Shown piece by piece: positions 57,531 to 64,000 of a DNA stretch of 64,000 bases. The stretch comes from Heterodera schachtii (Eukaryota > Nematoda > Chromadorea > Rhabditida > Heteroderidae), in NCBI GenBank assembly GCA_023374025.1, contig SIJG01000027.1, positions 1,358,074 through 1,422,073 on the forward strand, written 5' to 3'. The stretch's first letter is position 1. Every line of letters begins with the position of its first letter. The notes under the pieces were generated by a model. That model was not told the DNA's origin. It saw only the letters and a list, made by a program, of their open reading frames with translations, and did not search any database. The translations under genes and the position numbers were made by a program.

Positions 57531-57560
57531 TTTGGGAATTATATTGAGGCTATAATTTGA

Positions 57561-58529
57561 TGGTAGCCTAAAAATCTTTCCATTATTTTAGCACACAGTG
57601 TCAATTTGGTCAATATAAAAATATTTTTTATGCACAATTTTGGCATTTGATCCAGGGCTCGCAGATATGTGAGTCATTAGGCCTCATTTGTGTTTTTTGA
57701 GAGGCAGATGATGTTTAAATTTTCAAAATGAGGCTTTGTGGTTTTAGGAAAAATCCTCAAAAATTCTTATGATTAAAATTTTTTACACCCCATTAAAAAG
57801 CCAAACTTTTTTTGGACCTCTATTTTGGAGTTTAGAAATGACAAGGGTTTTGAAAAACTACTAATTTTTCAATATGATATATTACTCAAAGCCTAATCAT
57901 TTAATGGACTAAATGCTTTCCTGAAAAAAGAGATGCAAGAAAATTAATCAGTTTTTCCTGGGTAATTTTTGAATTGGCCTTTTTATACGGTTTTTAAGCG
58001 TGTAAATTTTGTGCTTAAAAAATTATGCATTTATGTCATTCATCAATGTTTAGGGTTTTTAGGTCTCGGTCTCGAGTCCCGTGGTCAAAAAAAAACCAAT
58101 TATTACTTAGGAACATCTAAATTTATCCTAAATGATTTTTAATATATTTTACAATTTTTGATAAGTTGAAATAAAAGGTTATAAATGAAATCCTGGAATT
58201 TGTTAATTATTAAAAGGATTAAAAATTTTACAAAGAAATCATTAAAGATAAAAAGAAATTATTGAGAAGTTTTGCGAATTTTAACATTTACTCTAAAAAA
58301 AATTAAAAATGCTTAAATAAATAAAATTGCTTGAGATTTCTTCTCATTTGAGTTGCTTTTATATTGAAATTTCCTACTTACAACAAATAAAAAATTTCCA
58401 CGCAAAATTTAAAAAAAACCGATGTTTAACTAGAATGAGCAAAATTAAATATTTACAACATTAGATTCCATGTAAAAAATTATATTGCTGTAGCAACCAT
58501 TTTTCTTTTTACAATCATATTTTATTTAC
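57561..58529. other. AT-rich intergenic DNA, no gene seen
   Basis: No exon-like block. If the candidate exon at 58530-58693 is real, its next exon should lie here, but none was recognised. Confidence 0.4.
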
Positions 58530-58693
58530 CTTTCATATTTTGCTTTATTTTTTCTTGATGAGTCGATATTTTGTTGGATCAAAGATTCTTTTCCGACACT
58601 AATTGATGAAGATGGAGGAGGAGGGGTTTTGCTTGCTTCAAGAATTTGCTCGAGATTCCAAATCGTGTAAAATGAATGCTCTTTATTTTTCAT
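58530..58693 (-). CDS. candidate first coding exon of an unidentified gene
   Basis: A GC-richer minus-strand block begins with ATG (MKNKEHSFYTIWNLEQILEA, then SKTPPPPSSS) and ends at a good donor (AAAG|GTAAAT). It is preceded by a T-rich AG acceptor at about 58733, so there may be a 5' exon or trans-splicing. No partner exon was found. The FYTIWNLEQIL stretch is only loosely like an eh1 repressor motif; I would not name the gene from it. Confidence 0.28.
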
Positions 58694-58733
58694 CAATTAA
58701 TGTGACATTTCCAAATTCACATAGCTCACCTAT

Positions 58734-59489
58734 AAAAAAAGGCGGTAAATTGGGTGAATAAGGCAAAAAACGATGGCATTTTTAAACCAAAAAAATGATG
58801 GCATTTTTAAAAGACAAAAGTTTCGATGAATGAATAATTAAATGTTTGGGCAGTTGGAGAATTGGATGATTAACACTACACAAATAAGCAAATTTTCTGT
58901 CACGGGAGGAGAGCAAAAGTTGGAAATTTTTGGGAGATTTTTGTGACACCAAAACAAAACGAAAATTCTTTTGAGGTGTTTTTGCTATGACTTTTGGCCG
59001 AAGCTCATTCATTCATTTTCCACCAATTTAAAGCCATTTGGAGTTGGAAGGAATATCACATTTGGCTAAAGGCCGAAGGAAATTTTGAATTTCTCTTTTT
59101 TTAAGTTTTCAAAAATATTTAGTAGTCTCAAAACAAAATTACCTTTTAATATATGAAATGATATTCAAAAAATTTAAGTAATACAGCCTGACAAATGAGC
59201 TTAAAAATTTCACATTATAAAAATAATAAATTGACAAATTTAAGGATTTTTGTCAGGAAGAAAGAAATTTTGAATACCTTAAAAGACACAAAATTTATAT
59301 TCATACATTAAAAAAAATTCCTTAAATTTACAGAATGAGGTTAATTCAATAGAAATTGGAGCCCTGATTTTTGAGAAGCTCAAAATCTATCAAAATCAAA
59401 AATATTTTTAATAAAAAACTCTTTTTTATCGGTTTTCACTTTTTTAAGACTGTAACCGTAACTAAATACATCAAATATATTTGGTCAAA
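58734..59489. other. spacer upstream of the expansin-like gene
   Basis: AT-rich. A minus-strand frame at 58782-59012 (MNELRPKVIAKTPQKNFRF) has no supporting splice sites or domain. No promoter element could be supported. Confidence 0.4.
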
Positions 59490-62400
59490 ATGTTCGCGAC
59501 GGCGCATTTAGCGCCCCAATTAGTCATTCGCCTTTTGTCATTTTGTCTTTGCGCAACGGTAGCTTCTGCCTTTGTGTACGGTAGTAGAGGTGGCGGCGCA
59601 TATGGTGACGGACTAAGAGGATACGGTGGTGAGTTTACTCACATAATATAAAAAATGTTCATGTACAATCATTTTGTAAATTATACATACAGTACCCAAT
59701 AGGTGCCGTATATGGTAGCGGTGGACACTACGGCGGCTGGGATGAGGACGGTGACTTATTTGTTTTAATTTTCTGATGTTTTTATTCTACATTTACCATG
59801 CACGGCACAGGTCCCTACCGACCGCCCGCCTACCGTAGACCGATGTACAGACCAGTGCCAGGCCCATTGTACGGCTATAATAAGCGTCCCCCAATATATG
59901 GCGGTGGCGGTGGCAACAATTACTACTACCCGGCACCCGCACCAAAACCGCCAACTCCGTGCCCACCGGCGGGAAAGGTGCGTAACCGAAAAATGCGTCA
60001 GTGATAGATAAAGTTTTCATAATATGGGGTCGTATGTAGGGCTGCCGAGATTCTCGACTCGAAAAAAAGTTCGCGTTTTTTCGGTCTCGATGTTCGAGAC
60101 GGAAACTTTTTTACACCCCCTAATATATAGATGGCTTTTGCATAGTTAAAAGAAAATTCATTTAATTTTATTTGTTTGGGTACATATGGTCGGATGGGTT
60201 GTGCTCTAGATTTTATGCCTCGTTTTTGTGTTGGTTCAGTTCCGCTTCAAGTAAATGTTTTTATCTCTCTTCGTATTATTGAAGGGGAAATATTATTTAT
60301 GTATTTTGTACATATATTTATGCGTATTCTATCTAGTCGCAAATTATAAGAAAACGAATATGTATTTTTTTTGCCAAAATCTCTAAAAATTACACTCAAT
60401 TTTCGAAATTTCCCTGTGCAGGCTCGGTCATTAGCCGAAGAGGGATTATGAATGAATGAGGGGCCGGCGGGGGCGGGCTGATGCCGCCAAAAAAATTTCT
60501 AAAAATTTTAACCTTGAAAATTGCTCCATACTTCTACCGTTCTTTTTCCTCCTTTCGTGCCTTGGGTGCCGGTTTTCATTGGAAGCATTAGACTCAATCC
60601 GTTTAGCCAAGTACGGTAGTAACAACATCATCTCTGGCACCACCATCGACGCAACAAAGCACCCAAACGACCACGCAGACGACTACGACGGCACAAACGC
60701 CTCCGGGGACGACGTCGCCGACGACGGCACAAACATCTCCGGAGACGCAGACGACGCCACAAACGCCTCCGGGGACGACGTCGCCGACGACGGCACAAAC
60801 GCCTCCGCGTACGACGTCGCCGACGACGGCACAAACGCCTCCGGATACGACGTCGCCGACGACGGCACAAACGCCTCCGCGTACGACGTCGCCGACGACG
60901 GCGCAAACGCCTCCGCGTACGACGTCGCCGACGACGGCACAAACGCCTCCTCGTACGACGTCGCCGACGACGGCACCAACGCCCCCGCAGACGACGACGC
61001 CAATCACCGTCACAACCAGCGCTGGTGGTGGCACATCGACTGGCGCGGCAACCGCCGGAGGCGGGTAAAACTCGAAGATGGAAACCACACACAAAGCGTC
61101 GGGCGGACGGACGGCGGAAGAGAGGGGAAAAAAACGGGGCGATGGGATTATTTGGGAATGTTTAAGCATGCGCATATATGTTTAGCTGTGCGAAAACTCT
61201 GGCATTTTGTCAATTTGGCTTTCCCCGCCGGACCCAAAATTCCCTTAAAATTTTCAAAATTTCCGGGGGGGGGGAGTTATAGACCACACGTAAGTCCATG
61301 GACGAGAATTCATTCCCGAGGCTAAAGAACAAAAAAAACAAATTCTTGTTTTTTCTTCTTCCCCTTTCTCTAACAGAGACTCGAGACTGAAAAGAGTCTC
61401 GCACAGCCCAAGCATATATTTTCGCATATATATTAAATTTAAATTTAAAATAATTATGATTTTTTTGCTGTGTGTGTGATTTTTTGATGCATAAATGAAT
61501 TATTGTTTCAAATTTTTTAACATTTCTCCCTCTAAAAAAGCATGTTTTAAATTACCTATTGCCATTTATTCCGCTCTTCCGCCGACCGCTGTTTTTCCCC
61601 GAATATCAAATGAAACTAATTAAAATTGGATTGGTAAAAAAGAAAATGGTTAATCATAACCTGAATTTTCGATGAAACTATTTTTATCCGATTCAATTTT
61701 GTGCCAATTTTCAAAAAATTGTACCCAATTAATCATAACAACTATAACAGTGCCATCCTGTCGAGCCCAACTCGTGCCGGCACGCCCCGTGAAGGTACAT
61801 TCCCCGTCGGAACGGGTAAACGCCCCATTTACTGTTAACTTGAAAAATGTTAAACCTGAGCCATTCAAACGGTTTTTTGGAATAATATAGATAAACGGTA
61901 TCCATGCTACTATATTCCAATACAGTATCTGTGCTACCATATTCCAATTTCCCATAAAACGGCACAGTGTCGCCGTCGGCACCAACGGTGCCGCCCGGCG
62001 GCGGTGGTAACAACAATTTGGTGGTACGGCCCCAGTTCGGCACTGAACGTACGTGCATGTCGACAGCCGAGCTTGACGGGCCAATTGTGGCCAACCTGAA
62101 AAGCCGTTCAGCAACGGCACTTTTTCGGTTTTATGTCGAATGCAAATGGCACGTGCGGATGGCAATTGAATGCTCAAGGCGATTCGGTACCATTTGGCAT
62201 TTAAGGGACCGTTAGCATATCCTATTTTTGTCTATTTTGTTACTCATTTTGTTTTGGTAATGTTCATTTGTTCCTAGTTGGCCCAATCTTTGAAAAAGGT
62301 TGATCATTTGTCAAATTTTGGCCATTGCCCTTTGGGAATTTCCCATTTCGGAATTTCATTAAATTTCAAAAGAATACAAATTAAGCAATTAAAATTTGTT

Positions 62401-63639
62401 TTGCTCTGGCCAAATTTAATGTTATATATTTTGTCAAATTTTCATAATGTCGACCATTTGTCCATTATTTGGTAAAATATCATTGAGTCGACCATTTGTC
62501 CCATGCCGCCTTTAGCGCTCCATGTTGGCGGCTGTCTCGAGACAATTGTTCAAAGGTCGAGACGATGTCAAAGAGTCGTGCATGCCCGGCAAAATTCCAT
62601 TGCGCAATGACCCCGTCTGTATGGACAAATGCGTCAACATTTTCTACCCCAAAACAGGGAAAACGTACGTAAAATTGGGGCGATTATTTCAAAAAATTAT
62701 TTTTTACCGCCAAAAAATTGAAGAATTCGTGAATTGAGAGCATTTGGCTCCTATTGGCACAGCCGAACACTAATTAAAAAAAAATTTCTGGTTGCTACAC
62801 AAATGCAATTTTGCCTCCCGTGCTCAGATTTAGATAAATGCTTAATTAACGACAAAAAACTGATTAAATTGATTCTTTCTAACTAAAAATATTTTACTGT
62901 TTCTTCAAATAAATGAACGGTTTAAAAATGAGGCTTCTCATGTTAAACCTAAATTTTTTGCCTTCCAAGTTAGGAATTTAAAAAATTTTGAGGCCCTGTT
63001 TCTGTGCAATAGAATGATTTGGGATATTAGTTGAAAGCCAAAGGGGTTTTATTATTTTTTACTGCCCAGAAAATTGAAAAATTCGTGATTCTGAGCATTT
63101 TGTCCTAATTTTGTGATTTTTGAAGGAGTCAAAGATTATGTAAATGAGGAGCATTCGCGAAGTTTTGTTGTCGTTTTTGGCCAAAAACCTCAAAAATTAG
63201 TTATTTGTTTACAAGTTCATAATTAAAACTTTCAAAATTTCTGGCACCGTCAAACACTAATTTAAAAAAAATTTCTGGTTGCTACACAAATGCATAAACT
63301 TAAATTTTTGCCTTCCTATTACCCAAGCCTTGGTGTCATTTTTCGGTTTCGCGTCTCAAATTTCGAAGATTTCGACTCCATTTCGGTATATTTTTTCTTC
63401 CACAGTTTGACGTGTCCAATTGAACACCAATGCGCGGACTGCACCATTGACCATGTGCAACTTTCGGGCGCCGCGTTCCGCTTCCTGGAACCCGACGCGG
63501 CAGTTGGCACCGGCACAGGTAGGGCGGGCATCAAGTTGAGTGAGCGTAAGTAATTGCGCACATTAAGCGCTAATTAATGCATTATGGGAATCTTACGGAA
63601 TTTGCAGGAGCGCGCGTCACTTTTGTTGAATGCGTGTAA
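59490..63639 (+). CDS. secreted modular protein: Gly/Tyr-rich, mucin-like and expansin-like (double-psi beta-barrel) domains, nine exons
   Basis: Exons 59490-59628, 59703-59750, 59811-59977, 60607-61064, 61751-61794, 61968-62186, 62516-62664, 63406-63518, 63608-63639 (TAA). All junctions have GT..AG and matching phase, except that exon 6 is one base out: a T run at 62121-62125 is one T too long for the frame. Order: signal peptide (LLSFCLCATVASA); Gly/Tyr/Pro-rich part (GGHYGGWDEDG); Thr/Pro-rich tandem repeats in exon 4 (TTSPTTAQTPP); then an expansin/RlpA-like barrel: GFMSNANGTCGW, MLAAVSRQLF, CMPGKIPL, CMDKCVNIF, PKTGKTLTCPIEHQCADCTI, DHVQLSGAAFRFL, ending ARVTFVECV. Expansins loosen plant cell walls and plant-parasitic nematodes secrete them; here His stands where the barrel's Asp is expected. 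Stopping at TAA 61066, before exon 5, is an alternative end. Function is inferred. Confidence 0.72.
60607..61064 (+). repeat. Thr/Pro-rich coding tandem repeat (exon 4 of the expansin-like gene)
   Basis: About nine degenerate copies of a 45-base unit (core CGACGTCGCCGACGACGGCA, then CAAACGCCTCC). In the gene's frame the unit reads TTSPTTAQTPPR or close variants. The other two frames give an Asp-rich and an Arg-rich repeat, which are shadows. Mucin-like O-glycosylated linkers have this composition. Confidence 0.75.
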
Positions 63640-64000
63640 AAAGACAAGAGAGGATGAGGACGATGAAGAAAAAGATGAAGAATGAAGTACAGCACAAAAA
63701 GATACATATAGTAGTAGTAGAAAAATGTACTGTTACATTTAAGAGATGAAATATTGTAAAGAAATTATAAAATTTAATTTTTATACAAATTTATTTAAAA
63801 GTCACAAAAATGCAAAAAAGTCCTGAAAAAATAGTCAAATGTAATTAAACTCAAAATCCGTTTTAAACATTCTTCGAAGAAAGTAACTTAAAAACGACTA
63901 ATTTTAACGGAAAAAATTTTCAAAAGTGTTACACCGTCAGATGTTTACTTTATTTTTTATTTTCATATTTTTTATTTTCAGTCCCGTCATTTGAGTCCTA
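63640..64000. other. 3' flank of the expansin-like gene to the window end
   Basis: AT-rich, probably 3' untranslated region and spacer. A TTTTCAG acceptor-like site at 63975-63981 precedes a GC-richer stretch (TCCCGTCATTTGAGTCC) cut off by the window end; it could open a further exon. Confidence 0.35.

Larger units (their letters stand above)
54700..57560. repeat. inverted copy of the 25.7-27.9 kb gene pair
   Basis: On the minus strand this repeats, in the same order, the helical secreted-protein gene, the Cys-rich gene and their flanks found on plus at 25.7-27.96 kb. The extra length is the hAT-type element at 55709-56845. Identity by eye is about 80-85 percent, lower than between units A and B, so this duplication is older. 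Confidence 0.8.

Noticed and set aside
60456..61325. Long plus-strand frame with Asp/Ala-rich repeats (DDGTNAS), and Val/Gly- or Arg-rich minus-strand frames over the same repeats
   Set aside because: These are other-frame readings of the Thr/Pro-rich exon, whose frame agrees in phase with the exons on both sides.
1..64000. CRISPR array, operon or bacterial genes
   Set aside because: Repeats lack regular unique spacers of CRISPR type, genes have spliceosomal introns, and no bacterial gene cluster is present.

Overview
This window looks like nuclear DNA of a nematode, most likely a plant-parasitic cyst nematode (Heteroderidae). The evidence is strongly AT-rich intergenic DNA, GC-rich exons, many introns of about 50-60 nt with T-rich AG acceptors, a nematode chemoreceptor, an expansion-type F-box-like family of the sort known in cyst nematodes, and a secreted expansin-like (double-psi beta-barrel) protein. 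The organism call is inference. Most genes here are split into short exons, so long open frames alone miss them. I built the models by matching splice sites and reading phase by eye.

Layout. 0.7-1.6 kb (-): a four-exon gene for a small acidic secreted protein. 3-7.1 kb (-): a decayed retroelement-like block holding a viral-type glycoprotein frame and, downstream, a broken nucleotidyltransferase of the poly(A)/poly(U) polymerase type, with a ~215-bp direct repeat on either side. 7.1-11.8 kb: repeats. 11.9-21.3 kb (+): a 14-exon orthologue of the chromatin reader PHF14, whose introns carry foldback elements. 21.4-25.2 kb: non-coding repeats.

25-57.6 kb is one complex segmental duplication. A pair of genes (a helical secreted protein and a Cys-rich protein) lies at 25.8-27.4 kb on + and again, inverted, at 57.5-55.2 kb on -. 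Between them a tandem duplication, unit A (27.7-36.2 kb) and unit B (36.2-48.7 kb), carries two F-box-family genes per unit. Unit A holds a Tc1-type foldback element. Unit B holds a young gag-only LTR retrotransposon with identical LTRs and a Helitron-like insertion that splits an exon. hAT-type elements with 8-bp target duplications sit at 49.2 kb and inside the inverted secreted-protein gene. A five-exon chemoreceptor gene (-) lies at 50.0-51.8 kb.

59.5-63.6 kb (+): a nine-exon gene for a secreted modular protein with signal peptide, Gly/Tyr/Pro-rich segment, mucin-like Thr/Pro repeats and a C-terminal expansin-like domain. A one-base disagreement in a T run interrupts its frame. Together the window mixes one conserved chromatin gene with fast-evolving secreted, receptor and F-box families being duplicated and broken by mobile DNA.
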